The translations under genes and the position numbers were made by a program. DNA of 64,000 bases from Holophagaceae bacterium (GTDB lineage Bacteria > Acidobacteriota > Holophagae > Holophagales > Holophagaceae): NCBI GenBank assembly GCA_016710635.1, contig JADJVL010000019.1:1-64000 (forward strand), in the 5' to 3' direction. How positions within the stretch are numbered: the stretch's first letter is position 1; each line of letters opens with the position of its first letter. Under the pieces are notes generated by a model. It saw only the letters and a list, made by a program, of their open reading frames with translations, ran no database searches and was not told where the DNA came from. Below, piece after piece: positions 43,957-52,496 of this stretch.

Positions 43957-44685
43957 ATGGCAAGGGATGCGGCGGGCAGGGAGGAACTGGCGAACAGCCT
44001 CACCCACGGGCTGGGGACCGCCCTCAGCGTGGCGGCGCTGGTGCTGCTGGTGGTCTTCGCCAGCCTGCGCGGCACCGCCCGGCACATCGTGGGCGCGGCG
44101 CTCTTCGGATCGAGCCTCGTCCTGCTCTACCTCATGTCCACGCTGTACCACGCCTTCCGCGGCGCCCGGGTGAAGAAGGTCTTCAAGATCCTGGACCATT
44201 CGGCCATCTTCATCCTCATCGCAGGCACCTACACGCCCTTCTGCCTCGCGGTGCTGCGCGGCGCCTGGGGCTGGACCCTCTTCGGGGTGATCTGGGGTCT
44301 CGCGGCCCTGGGCGTCGCCCTCAAGTCCGTGCTCTACGCCCGGTGGATGCCCCTGCCCGCCCCGCCGCCCATCGACCACCTGCATTCGGCGCCGGAGGCT
44401 CCACGAAAACCCCCGAAGGCCCTCGACATCGTGAGCACTGCCATCTACCTGGCCATGGGCTGGCTCATCGTTTTGGCCATCGTGCCCCTGTGGCGCGCGC
44501 TGCCCTCCGGCGGACTCTTCTGGCTCTTCCTCGGCGGCGGCTGCTACACCCTCGGCGCGGCCTTCTATTCCTGGGGATCCCTGCGCTACCACCACGCGAT
44601 CTGGCATCTGTGGGTGGTGGCGGGGAGCTTGTGCCACTTCTTCGCAGTGCTGTGGCACGTGATTCCGGCGGCGCGGGTGGGGTGA
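43957..44685 (+). CDS. Hemolysin III / TrhA-family membrane protein
   Basis: A 242-residue protein with seven probable membrane spans. The family pattern is N-terminal EELANSLTHGLGTALSVAALVLLV, then LLYLMSTLYHAFRGARVKKVFKILDHSAIFILIAGTYTPFCL, and C-terminal LRYHHAIWHLWVVAGSLCHFFAVLWHVIP, with the conserved histidines and aspartate. The frame is open upstream but this ATG matches family starts. It follows the patatin by 14 bases. The family is linked to membrane lipid homeostasis rather than proven haemolysis. Confidence 0.9.
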   Translation: MARDAAGREELANSLTHGLGTALSVAALVLLVVFASLRGTARHIVGAALFGSSLVLLYLMSTLYHAFRGARVKKVFKILDHSAIFILIAGTYTPFCLAVLRGAWGWTLFGVIWGLAALGVALKSVLYARWMPLPAPPPIDHLHSAPEAPRKPPKALDIVSTAIYLAMGWLIVLAIVPLWRALPSGGLFWLFLGGGCYTLGAAFYSWGSLRYHHAIWHLWVVAGSLCHFFAVLWHVIPAARVG

Positions 44686-45007
44686 ACTTCAACCGCAGGG
44701 CCGTGGCGCTTATTTCTGGTCGGGAGTTCGAAGGCCTCGTTTCCTGACCTGCCGCGCTTCGCTTGCCGGTGCCTTTGGAGATCGCAGCCAAAAAGACGGC
44801 TGCAATCTCCAAAGGCACTCTTTTGAAGGTCAACTTCAAAACCCGAAGAGAGCCTGGGGTTGAAGTTGAAGTTGACCTTCAACAAGCACCCTATCCGGGT
44901 GCGATGCGCGCCCCTTGCGCATCGTGCCCGGGAAGGGTGCCAAGCAAGCGCAGCGCGCACGAGGCCCATCCGGCCGTGACGAACTCAACACCGAGCCGAC
45001 GCCTCCC
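44686..45007. repeat. Intergenic region with three stacked inverted repeats
   Basis: No gene is supported in these 322 bases. Three inverted repeats occur. At 44769-44818, 21-base arms beginning GTGCCTTTGGAGAT match at 20 of 21 positions around the loop AAAAAGAC, followed by CTCTTTT. At 44823-44882, 17-base arms TTGAAGGTCAACTTCAA match perfectly around a 26-base loop. At 44895-44931, arms CCGGGTGCGATGCGC and GCGCATCGTGCCCGG match at 13 of 15. The first may end transcription of the phaR-to-hemolysin-III unit; the others have no assigned role. Short open frames here are products of the repeats. Confidence 0.7.
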
Positions 45008-46279
45008 TCAGCCAAGCCCTCTCAAAACCTCGAACTGTTCCTCGAACGCAGCCACCAGCCGGTTCGGATCCTCCAGCACGCTGGCGTCGGTGAGCACGCC
45101 CACCTGCACCCGGCCCGCGAAGCTGAGGATGGAGATGCCCACGCCGATGTCCGCCCGCTGGGGCACCCAGAACAGCAGGGTCCGGACCTTGCGCCCCGCG
45201 ATGGCGATCTGCCGGGTGGGGCCCGGTACGTTGGTGACGACGGCGGTGCACTTGTTGGCGAGGAAGTCGATGAGTCCGCGGCTGGCGCCCTCCGGCAGGA
45301 AGGACAAGAGGGCCCGCTGCAGGCCGTAGATGACGCCCGGCGCGGCGGAACCCTTGAGAGCATCCATGCGGGCCTTCACGAGGTGGATGATCGCCTCCAA
45401 CGGCAGGTCGCCGGCGGGCAGTTCCAGGGGCACCGCCGCGAAGCGGTTGTCCAGGGAGGGCCTTTCGTGGGCTGGCCGGACGTTCACCGGCATGGAGAGC
45501 CGCAGCTTCTCCAGCCGGTGGTTCGCGTGGGTCCGGAGGTAGCTGGTGAAGGCGCCGGAGACCGAGCCCATCAGCACGTCGTTCACCGTGGCGCCCAGGC
45601 GGTCCTTCGCGGCCTTCACGACGGCGAGGTCGAGGGGACTGGTCCAGGCGACCCGCTTCTCCCCCGACAGGCGGGTGCCGTGCAGCGCGTGCCGGTCCGG
45701 ACGCCAGAGCAGGCGTGAGAGCAGGATGCCCGGCGCCTGGAGGGGCATGGCCAGCGCCTGGGCGAGCACGCTGCGGCGCGCACCTCCGCCCGGCGTGCGC
45801 CCGGCCTTCGGGACCGCTTCGCCGAGTTCCTCCACCAGCGCGAACATCAGGCCCACCAGGGCCATCCCGTCGGCGATGCTGTGGTGGATGCGGATCACCA
45901 GGGCCGACGCGTCCGCCTCGAAGTGCTCTACCACCTGGAACTGCCAGCGGGGCCGGTCGTCCGGCAGGGGTTTGGAAGCCTCGGCCCCCACGTAGTCCTC
46001 CAGGTGCTGCAGGGTGGCCAGGTCGTCCTTCGGCGCATGGATGATCTGGCGCTCCAGGCTGTAGTCCGGATCCACCTGCCAGTGGTTGCCGGCCTTGTCC
46101 CGCACCACCCGGCACTTCAACCGGGCAAAGCGGGGATCGTCCTCCACCCGCTCCCGCCAGGCCGCCCGCAGGGCCTCCAGGTCAAGGCGATCCAGCACCA
46201 CTACCGCGTTGATCACCATCAGGTTGGTGGCGGTGTCCTGCAGCCACATGGCGTCGTTGGGGGAGACCGGCTGTCGCAT
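45008..46279 (-). CDS. Wax ester synthase / diacylglycerol acyltransferase (WS/DGAT)
   Basis: A 423-residue bifunctional acyltransferase-type protein. The active-site motif HHSIADG has His132, His133 and Asp137. The second motif is TVNDVLMGSVSGAF, and the C-terminal domain contains LSMPVNVRP, NRFAAVPLELP, and VVTNVPGPTRQIAIAG. Members esterify long-chain alcohols or diacylglycerol with acyl-CoA to make wax esters or triacylglycerol in inclusion bodies. It is followed upstream by UbiB with one base between the genes. The product type (wax or TAG) cannot be read from sequence. Confidence 0.9.
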   Translation of the reverse strand: MRQPVSPNDAMWLQDTATNLMVINAVVVLDRLDLEALRAAWRERVEDDPRFARLKCRVVRDKAGNHWQVDPDYSLERQIIHAPKDDLATLQHLEDYVGAEASKPLPDDRPRWQFQVVEHFEADASALVIRIHHSIADGMALVGLMFALVEELGEAVPKAGRTPGGGARRSVLAQALAMPLQAPGILLSRLLWRPDRHALHGTRLSGEKRVAWTSPLDLAVVKAAKDRLGATVNDVLMGSVSGAFTSYLRTHANHRLEKLRLSMPVNVRPAHERPSLDNRFAAVPLELPAGDLPLEAIIHLVKARMDALKGSAAPGVIYGLQRALLSFLPEGASRGLIDFLANKCTAVVTNVPGPTRQIAIAGRKVRTLLFWVPQRADIGVGISILSFAGRVQVGVLTDASVLEDPNRLVAAFEEQFEVLRGLG

Positions 46280-46280
46280 G

Positions 46281-47999
46281 TCACTTCCGCTTCACGGCGA
46301 GGAGGAAGGCGATGAGGAAGAGGGCGGACCACACGGGCCACGGCGCCTTGAAGCCCATGGACACCGCGGCGGCCACGAGGCAGGAGCCGGCGATGAGGGT
46401 GCCCCGCAGCCCGGACAGCGGATTCTCCGAAGGCTGCTTCGAGATGCGCTCCAGCACCTTGAGGCCGTCGCTCACCAGCAGCGGCATCTTGGCCATGGCG
46501 TCCACCAGGTCCGGCACGCCGCGCATGCCTTCCGTGAAGAAGCGCATGGGGCTGAACTGGTGGATGAAGAGGGTGCGGATGTGCTTCTTGGAGACCTCGG
46601 CCACGTCGAAGCCCGGCAGCAGCACGTTGCCCACGCCTTCGAAGGTCACCAGCGCCTTCACCATCAGCACCATCTCCACCGGGAAGTACATGCCGTGCTC
46701 AGCGCCCTTGGAGAGGGACTCGAGGATGAGCTGGCCCAGGGAGAAGTCCTTGAAGTTGGACGAGCGCTTCCAGCGGTTGGCGATCTCCGTGGCGTCGCGG
46801 CGGAAGGCCGCCGGATTGGCGCCGTCGCCGGTGCGGGCGATGGCGGTGAGGTAGCGGGCGGCGTTCTCCCCGTCCCCCATCACCAGGGCGAAGTAGTAGT
46901 AGAGCAGCGCCCGCCGCAGGTCCTCGTCGAGGCGGCCCACCATGCCCAGGTCGATGAAGCCCACCTTGGGGCCCGGCAGGATGATGAGGTTCCCCGGATG
47001 CAGGTCCGCGTGGAAGAAGCCGTCCTTGTAGAGCATGCGGATGATGGCCATGGCGCCGAGGTCCGTCAGGTGCCGCCGCTGCTCCTCCGGCAGCTCCTGG
47101 GCCGCCGGGCTGTCCGGCGCGGGACCGTCGAAGAACTCCATGCAGAGCACGTCCCGGCCGCTGTAGGCGCGGTAGATCCGCGGAAAGACCACGTCGGGGA
47201 TGTCCACGAAATTCGCCGAGAAGGTCTCCGCGTTGTCCGCCTCCAGCCGCAAGTCCACCTCCCGCAAGGTGTAGGCGACGAACTCGTGGATGACCTGCCG
47301 GGGCTGGTAGCGGGGGATGAAGAGCTGGGCGAGGCTGCCGAACATCCGCAGCAGCTTGGCGTCCCGCTCCAGGGTCTTGCGGATCCCGGGCTTCACCACC
47401 TTGAGGATCACCCGCTCGCCCTCCATGGTGGTGGCGCGATGGGTCTGGCCGATGGAGGCCGAGCCCAGTGGGATGGGGTCGATGACCAGGAAGGTCTCGT
47501 CCACCGGCCGCTTGAGATCCGCCTTGATGATCTTCTCCAGCACCGGCAGAGGCACCACCGGCAGGCGGTTCAGCAGGTGCTTCAGTTCGCCGGTGACGCG
47601 CTTCGGCAGCAAGTCCTCCCGCAGGCTGAGGATCTGCCCCAGCTTGATGTAGGTGGGGCCGAGGCGTTCCAGGCGGCGCCGGAGCTGGACGGGGAAGGGC
47701 TCGTTCCGCAGATCCCGGCTGACGAAGATCCGTGCCGGAAAGGCCGCCAGCCACAGCAGCCCGTGCCGCAGGCCCTTGGGCGCGCCGTCCTCCCGGCGCT
47801 GGCGCAGCAGGGCCAGCAGGCCGCCGAAGAGGAGGCCGGTCAGGTGCCGGGCGGTGGTGAAGAAGCGGCGGATCAGGCCCGAGGGCCGGAATTCCCGCAT
47901 GATCTCGAAGCCCTTCTCCCGGAGCAGGGCCTCGTGGTCCACCGCCGCCGCTGCGGAGCCAGTGGCGTGGGTGTGGGCTTCTTCAGCGGTTGCGGCCAT
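46281..47999 (-). CDS. UbiB/ABC1-family atypical kinase
   Basis: A 572-residue UbiB-family protein. The KxGQ motif is in TYIKLGQILSLREDLLP, the alanine-rich nucleotide loop is in PLGSASIGQTHRA, the catalytic region is GFFHADLHPGNLI and the metal site is VGFIDLGMVG. Two hydrophobic segments close the protein (LIAGSCLVAAAVSMGF, WPVWSALFLIAFLLAV), anchoring it in the membrane. The ATG at 47999 overlaps the HMG-CoA reductase end by 17 bases, so they are coupled. In this context it may support isoprenoid or quinone lipid metabolism. That link is inference. Confidence 0.88.
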   Translation of the reverse strand: MAATAEEAHTHATGSAAAAVDHEALLREKGFEIMREFRPSGLIRRFFTTARHLTGLLFGGLLALLRQRREDGAPKGLRHGLLWLAAFPARIFVSRDLRNEPFPVQLRRRLERLGPTYIKLGQILSLREDLLPKRVTGELKHLLNRLPVVPLPVLEKIIKADLKRPVDETFLVIDPIPLGSASIGQTHRATTMEGERVILKVVKPGIRKTLERDAKLLRMFGSLAQLFIPRYQPRQVIHEFVAYTLREVDLRLEADNAETFSANFVDIPDVVFPRIYRAYSGRDVLCMEFFDGPAPDSPAAQELPEEQRRHLTDLGAMAIIRMLYKDGFFHADLHPGNLIILPGPKVGFIDLGMVGRLDEDLRRALLYYYFALVMGDGENAARYLTAIARTGDGANPAAFRRDATEIANRWKRSSNFKDFSLGQLILESLSKGAEHGMYFPVEMVLMVKALVTFEGVGNVLLPGFDVAEVSKKHIRTLFIHQFSPMRFFTEGMRGVPDLVDAMAKMPLLVSDGLKVLERISKQPSENPLSGLRGTLIAGSCLVAAAVSMGFKAPWPVWSALFLIAFLLAVKRK

Positions 48000-49524
48000 A
48001 GGCCTCGTGGGAAGACACCCACTCCATCGACGAGATGGCGGAGCCCAGGGAGATCTCGCCGGCGAGCACCACCCCGGCGATGATTTCCGCGAGCTTGCGA
48101 ACCTTGCCCGCGCCGTAGCAGCCCATGATCTCCAGGCACTCCCGCTGGGTGGGCAGGCCCGTGCCGCCGCCATGGGTGGCCACGATGAGCGAGGGGATGG
48201 TGATGGAGATGTAGAGGTCCTTTTCCGGGGTCAGCTCCGTGTACAGGATCGCCGAAGTGCCTTCGGACACGTTGGCCACGTCCTGGCCCGTGGCGATGAA
48301 CATGGCGGTGATGCCGTTCGGGGAGTGGGCGCCATTGTTGTTCGCCCCGGACAGGATGCTGCCCACGCTGGACACGCCCCAGTGGTACGCGATGCTCTCC
48401 GGCTCCACCCGCATCACGTTCATCAGCACGTCGCGCTTGATGGTGCACTCCGCCGTGACGCGCTTGCCCCGGGTGCGCATGACGTTCACCTGGGAGGCCT
48501 TCTTGTCCGTGGCCATGTTCGACTCGAGGAAGAAGCGCCGGATGGTCTTGTTGTGCTCCAGGATCCAGCTGCAGGCGGCGAAGGTGGCGCGGCCCACCAT
48601 GTTCTGGCCCGCGGCGTCGCCGGTGGTGAAGTTGAAGCGCAGGTAGCAGAACTTGCTCGCGAGGAAGCTGTCGAAGTAGTCCAGCTTGCCGCTGCGGGTG
48701 GTGGCCTCGGCCTCCCGTCGCAGGTCGTCGATGTGGGCGTGGACCCACTTCCGGAACTCCCGTGCTTCCCGGGCGCTGTCGAAGATGAAGACCGGCGCGC
48801 GCTGCATGTGGTCGCCCTGCACGGTGCAGGTGACGCCGCCGCTGAGATTCAGCACCTTCATGCCGCGGTTGTAGGAGGCCACCAGGGTGCCTTCCGCCGT
48901 GGCCAGGGGGATGAGGAACTCGCCGTTGGCGTGCTCGCCGTTCACCCGCAGGGGGCCTGCGAAGCCCAACGGCACCTGGGCGACGCCGGTGAAGTTCTCG
49001 ATGTTGCCCTTCGTGACGTTGGGGTCGAAGGAGTACTTGTTGATGTGCAGCAGCTTCACCTTGCTGTAGTCCTCGATGAACTTCTGGCGCGCGGCGATGA
49101 TCTCCCGCGTGTAGTTGTCCTCCTTGGAGTAGGGCACGGAGGCCGAGGCCGGCGCGGTCTTGGCGGGGTTGTCCTCCACCTTGATGGTGAGGACTCCCAT
49201 GCCCTTGGCCTCGAGGGTGATCTCGAGGGCGTGCAGGCCTTCGCCGGCCTGCTTGCCCGGGGCCCGCACGAAGGCGATGGCCTTGAGGGGAAAGGCTTCG
49301 GGCCGCGCCTCTGAGATGGCCGTGGCGGGGATCCACTGCCCGTCGCCGACGTCGATCTCAAGATCCTTGGCCTCGATGTCCATGGCGTCCAGACGCACCT
49401 TCACGAGGCGCGTGAGGGTGACGTCGTTCAGCCGGTTCTTGAGGCTGAACTCGAGACCCGCCCCGGTGTTGCGCAAGGAGCCAAAGGTGTAGAGCTTCCG
49501 GAGGAGCATCTGGGGAATCATCAT
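47983..49524 (-). CDS. HMG-CoA reductase, class I-like
   Basis: A 513-residue enzyme reducing HMG-CoA to mevalonate. Family motifs are ENFTGVAQVPLGFAGPL, TAEGTLVASYNRG with the catalytic Glu, FNFTTGDAAGQNM, SGANNNGAHSPNGITAMFIATGQD, and a C-terminal SSHEAYGRNR whose His506 is placed like the class I catalytic histidine. A 150-residue N-terminal region precedes the core and is not the usual membrane anchor. The class I-like pattern is less common in bacteria than the NADH-type class II. It heads the HMGR-UbiB-WS/DGAT unit and is divergent from an aldehyde dehydrogenase. No other mevalonate genes are in the window. Confidence 0.9.
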   Translation of the reverse strand: MMIPQMLLRKLYTFGSLRNTGAGLEFSLKNRLNDVTLTRLVKVRLDAMDIEAKDLEIDVGDGQWIPATAISEARPEAFPLKAIAFVRAPGKQAGEGLHALEITLEAKGMGVLTIKVEDNPAKTAPASASVPYSKEDNYTREIIAARQKFIEDYSKVKLLHINKYSFDPNVTKGNIENFTGVAQVPLGFAGPLRVNGEHANGEFLIPLATAEGTLVASYNRGMKVLNLSGGVTCTVQGDHMQRAPVFIFDSAREAREFRKWVHAHIDDLRREAEATTRSGKLDYFDSFLASKFCYLRFNFTTGDAAGQNMVGRATFAACSWILEHNKTIRRFFLESNMATDKKASQVNVMRTRGKRVTAECTIKRDVLMNVMRVEPESIAYHWGVSSVGSILSGANNNGAHSPNGITAMFIATGQDVANVSEGTSAILYTELTPEKDLYISITIPSLIVATHGGGTGLPTQRECLEIMGCYGAGKVRKLAEIIAGVVLAGEISLGSAISSMEWVSSHEAYGRNR

Positions 49525-49580
49525 GGCGGCCGATTCCTTGGGAAAGTGGGAGTGCCTCTACTCTGACATGAACGAGGCGG

Positions 49581-49646
49581 GGACCGCCCGGTCGCTGCGC
49601 TCCCTCTGAAACCACGCATGCGTGGTTTCCCCTCGAGCTCCCCCGC
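49581..49646 (+). repeat. Diverged third copy of the intergenic repeat, carrying a perfect 22-base palindrome
   Basis: It begins GGACCGCCCGG and CCCTCTG as in copies 1 and 2, then the expected CGTC is replaced by a palindrome centred on GCATGC at 49608-49629, and it resumes CCCCTCGAGCTCCCCC. The first hairpin pairs poorly here, and the second hairpin is cut off by the start of the ALDH gene. It lies between the divergent starts of HMG-CoA reductase and ALDH, so the palindrome could be an operator for both. Confidence 0.6.
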
Positions 49647-49649
49647 ACA

Positions 49650-51074
49650 GTGTCCGGCCACCCCCGCCCCCCAGCCCTCCGCCCCCAGGACGACATCCGC
49701 GCCGCCTTCGAGGCCCAGGGGGTCCGCCGGTGGGGGCTCGCCGCCGAGGACGCCGCGGCCCGGGTGGCGCGCCTGCGGCGCCTCAAGACCGCCATGGAGA
49801 CCGCCCGCCCGGACCTGCTGGCGGCCCTGGCGAAGGACCTGGGCAAGTGCGGCCCCGAAGCCCACCTGACGGAGCTGCACACCACCTGGATGGAACTGAA
49901 CCAGGCCATCCGCCTCACGGGCCGCTGGATGAAGCCCCGGCGGGTGGGCACGCCCTTGACCCTCCTGGGCACCCGCAGCCGCGTTCACGCCGAGCCCAAG
50001 GGCCGGGTGCTCATCATGGCGCCCTGGAACTACCCGGTCTTCCTCACCCTCGCGCCCCTGGTTGCCGCCCTCGCCGCCGGCAACACGGTGATCCTCAAGC
50101 CTTCGGAGAAGGCCCCGGCCACGGAGCGGGTCCTGGCGGAGCTCCTGCGCGGCGCCTTCCCCCCGGACGAAGTGGCCGTCTTCACCGGCGGCGCCGAGGT
50201 CGCCGAGGCCCTGCTGGAGCTGCCCTTCGACCACCTCTTCTTCACCGGCTCGACCCGGGTGGGGCGGATCGTCATGGCGGCGGCGGCGAAGCATCTGGCC
50301 AGCGTCACCCTGGAACTGGGGGGCAAGAGCCCGGCCCTTCTCACCGAAGGCGCCGACCTGGATCTGGCGGCGCGGCGCATCGCCTGGGGCAAGTGGATCA
50401 ACGCCGGCCAGACCTGCGTGGCCCCGGATTACGTGCTGGTGCCGGCGAGTCTCGAACAACCCTTCCTCGACCGGCTGAAGGCGGTCACGGAGGAGCTCTT
50501 CGGCGTGGCTCCTCTCGGGAGCGAGGCCTACGGCACCCTCATCGACCGCCCAGCCTTCGCGCGGCAGAAGGCCTTGTTGGAGCAGGGCGGCGGGGAGGTC
50601 GTCTTCGGCGGCCAGATGGACGAGGCGGCCCTGCGCCTGGCCCCCACGGTCCTGCGGAACGTGCCCCTGGCCAGCCCGCTCATGAAGGAGGAGATCTTCG
50701 GTCCCCTCCTGCCGGTGCTCGTGTACAAGGACCGCGCAGAAGCCCTCGCCATCCTGCGGGACCTGGACGAACCCCTGGCCAGCTACCTCTTCACCGGTGG
50801 CGACGCCGAGGCCGAGGCCTGGATCCGCGACACCCGCGCCGGCGGCACCGTGGTGAACCACACGGTCATCCACCTCGCCAACCCCGCCCTGCCCTTCGGC
50901 GGCCGCGGCCCCAGCGGCATGGGTGCCTACCACGGCGAGCACGGCTTCCTGGCCTTCAGCCACCGGCGCGCGGTGCTGAAGGCCGGCTGGTTCGATCCCA
51001 TCCGGTTCACGTCGCCGCCCTACACGGGAAGGGTGAAGGCATGGGCGTTCCGGCTGCTGCGCTGGCTGGAGTGA
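49650..51074 (+). CDS. Aldehyde dehydrogenase (ALDH3/fatty-aldehyde type)
   Basis: A 474-residue aldehyde dehydrogenase of the short class 3 type. MAPWNYPVFLTLAPLVAALAAGN is the cofactor-site motif, TLELGGKSPALL holds the general base, and the thiol is in WGKWINAGQTCVAPDYVL. The C-terminus has a hydrophobic end (KAWAFRLLRWLE), as in membrane-associated fatty aldehyde dehydrogenases. The start is a GTG with a weak GAG upstream. In a neighbourhood of wax ester and isoprenoid genes it may oxidise long-chain or isoprenoid aldehydes. It is divergent from HMG-CoA reductase. Confidence 0.9.
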   Translation: MSGHPRPPALRPQDDIRAAFEAQGVRRWGLAAEDAAARVARLRRLKTAMETARPDLLAALAKDLGKCGPEAHLTELHTTWMELNQAIRLTGRWMKPRRVGTPLTLLGTRSRVHAEPKGRVLIMAPWNYPVFLTLAPLVAALAAGNTVILKPSEKAPATERVLAELLRGAFPPDEVAVFTGGAEVAEALLELPFDHLFFTGSTRVGRIVMAAAAKHLASVTLELGGKSPALLTEGADLDLAARRIAWGKWINAGQTCVAPDYVLVPASLEQPFLDRLKAVTEELFGVAPLGSEAYGTLIDRPAFARQKALLEQGGGEVVFGGQMDEAALRLAPTVLRNVPLASPLMKEEIFGPLLPVLVYKDRAEALAILRDLDEPLASYLFTGGDAEAEAWIRDTRAGGTVVNHTVIHLANPALPFGGRGPSGMGAYHGEHGFLAFSHRRAVLKAGWFDPIRFTSPPYTGRVKAWAFRLLRWLE

Positions 51075-51167
51075 AGAAGGTGGCAGGCAACCAAGGACCC
51101 CGGCCCCTCTGGAATTCAATCGCCCTGGCGGGTCCCCGTGTTCAGCAGGACATTCAGTCCTGCTGAA

Positions 51168-52496
51168 TCACGACCCGCCCGGGCCGATTGCGCCGCAGAT
51201 CCGCCCCGCCAGCGCGCTGGCGGCCACCGTCGCCGGACTCGCCAGCCAGACCTGCCCTGGCCCGCTGCGGCCGGGGAAATTGCGGTTGATGGCGCTGATG
51301 GTCACCTGCCCCGGCCGGTCGCTGACCCCGGGACCGGCGTTGATGCAGGCGCCGCAGGAACTGCCCAGCACGGTGGCGCCGGCGCGCTCGAAATCGGCGA
51401 TCCAGCCCTCCGCTTCGGCGTGGCGGCGGACGTCCTCGCTGCCGCACTGGACGAAGAACCGGACCCTTGCGGGCACCCGGAGCCCCGCCCGGAGCCCCGC
51501 CCGGACCACCTCGGCGGCCCGCCGCAGGTCCTCGCGCTTGCCGCCGGTGCAGCTGCCCAGGTAGGCGATGTCGATGGGGACGGTGCCCTCGAGGGCCGAA
51601 AGCCGCAGGCCGTTGCCGGGGTCGCCGGGCCGCGCCAGCATCGGCTCCACATCCGAGCAGTCCAGGTCCAGGGTGTGGGCGAAGTCGGCGTCCTCGTCCG
51701 AGCGCATCCAGGCCTCGATCACGGCATCGGCCCCGCGCCGTTCGCGCAGGAAGCGGAGGGTCTCCCGGTCCGCGGCCACGATTCCAGTGAAGCCGCCGAT
51801 CTCGGCGGCCATGTTGGTCAGGGTGGCACGCTCATCGGTGTCCATGTGGGCCAGGGCCTCGCCCTGGTACTCGATCACGAAGCCCAGCGCCCCGCCCTCG
51901 CGGATGAAGGGCTGGGACAGCAGTTGCAGGACCAGGTCCTTCGCGGCCACGCCGGGGCCGAGGCGGCCGCGCAGGCGGATGCGGACGGTCGGCGGCACCG
52001 TCACCCGCACCTCGCCGGTGACCCAGGCGCAGGCGATGTCGGTGGTGCCGACGCCGAAGGCCAGGCAACCCAGGGCACCGGCATGGGGCGTGTGGGAATC
52101 AGTGCCCACCACCAGCTGGCCGGGCAGGACGTAGCGTTCCGCCATCAGGGAATGGCAGATGCCCTCGCTGCCGGTCCCGTCCTCGAGCGTCCCGTGGAGG
52201 ACGATTCCATGCTTCGCGCAGAACTCCGCCTGCGCTGTTTCCAGGCGGTCGGCCACCTCCAGCAGGCCGCGCTCCCGGTGCTCCGCCTTCATGCTGTGGT
52301 GCAGAAAGGTGAGGTGGTCCCGGAAGGCGAGGATGGTGGACGGGTCCTTCAGCGGGATATCCGGTCCTGCCGCGCGCTCCAGGAACCGCGCCGCCATCGG
52401 CGTCACGTACTCATGGGAAAACCGCCAGTCCGTGCGGACGAACAGGCCGTCACCGGGCCGAACGCAGTTCACGCCGCACCGCCCGACCCCGGTCAC
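51168..52496 (-). CDS. Aconitase-superfamily hydro-lyase, catalytic domains (frameshifted from its N-terminal part)
   Basis: About 442 residues of an isopropylmalate dehydratase/homoaconitase-like large subunit. CVRPGDGLFVRTDWRFSHEYVTP is the N-terminal block, VVGTDSHTPHAGALGCLAFGVGTTD is the substrate/cluster region, and the three cluster cysteines sit in GSCTGG and GSSCGACINAGPGV. The first residues of this protein (MTLAEKIL, always found just before the RPGD block) are encoded in the neighbouring frame at the end of the preceding open frame. The intact gene is therefore probably a swivel-catalytic fusion with one shift. Substrate uncertain. Confidence 0.82.
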   Translation of the reverse strand: MTGVGRCGVNCVRPGDGLFVRTDWRFSHEYVTPMAARFLERAAGPDIPLKDPSTILAFRDHLTFLHHSMKAEHRERGLLEVADRLETAQAEFCAKHGIVLHGTLEDGTGSEGICHSLMAERYVLPGQLVVGTDSHTPHAGALGCLAFGVGTTDIACAWVTGEVRVTVPPTVRIRLRGRLGPGVAAKDLVLQLLSQPFIREGGALGFVIEYQGEALAHMDTDERATLTNMAAEIGGFTGIVAADRETLRFLRERRGADAVIEAWMRSDEDADFAHTLDLDCSDVEPMLARPGDPGNGLRLSALEGTVPIDIAYLGSCTGGKREDLRRAAEVVRAGLRAGLRVPARVRFFVQCGSEDVRRHAEAEGWIADFERAGATVLGSSCGACINAGPGVSDRPGQVTISAINRNFPGRSGPGQVWLASPATVAASALAGRICGAIGPGGS

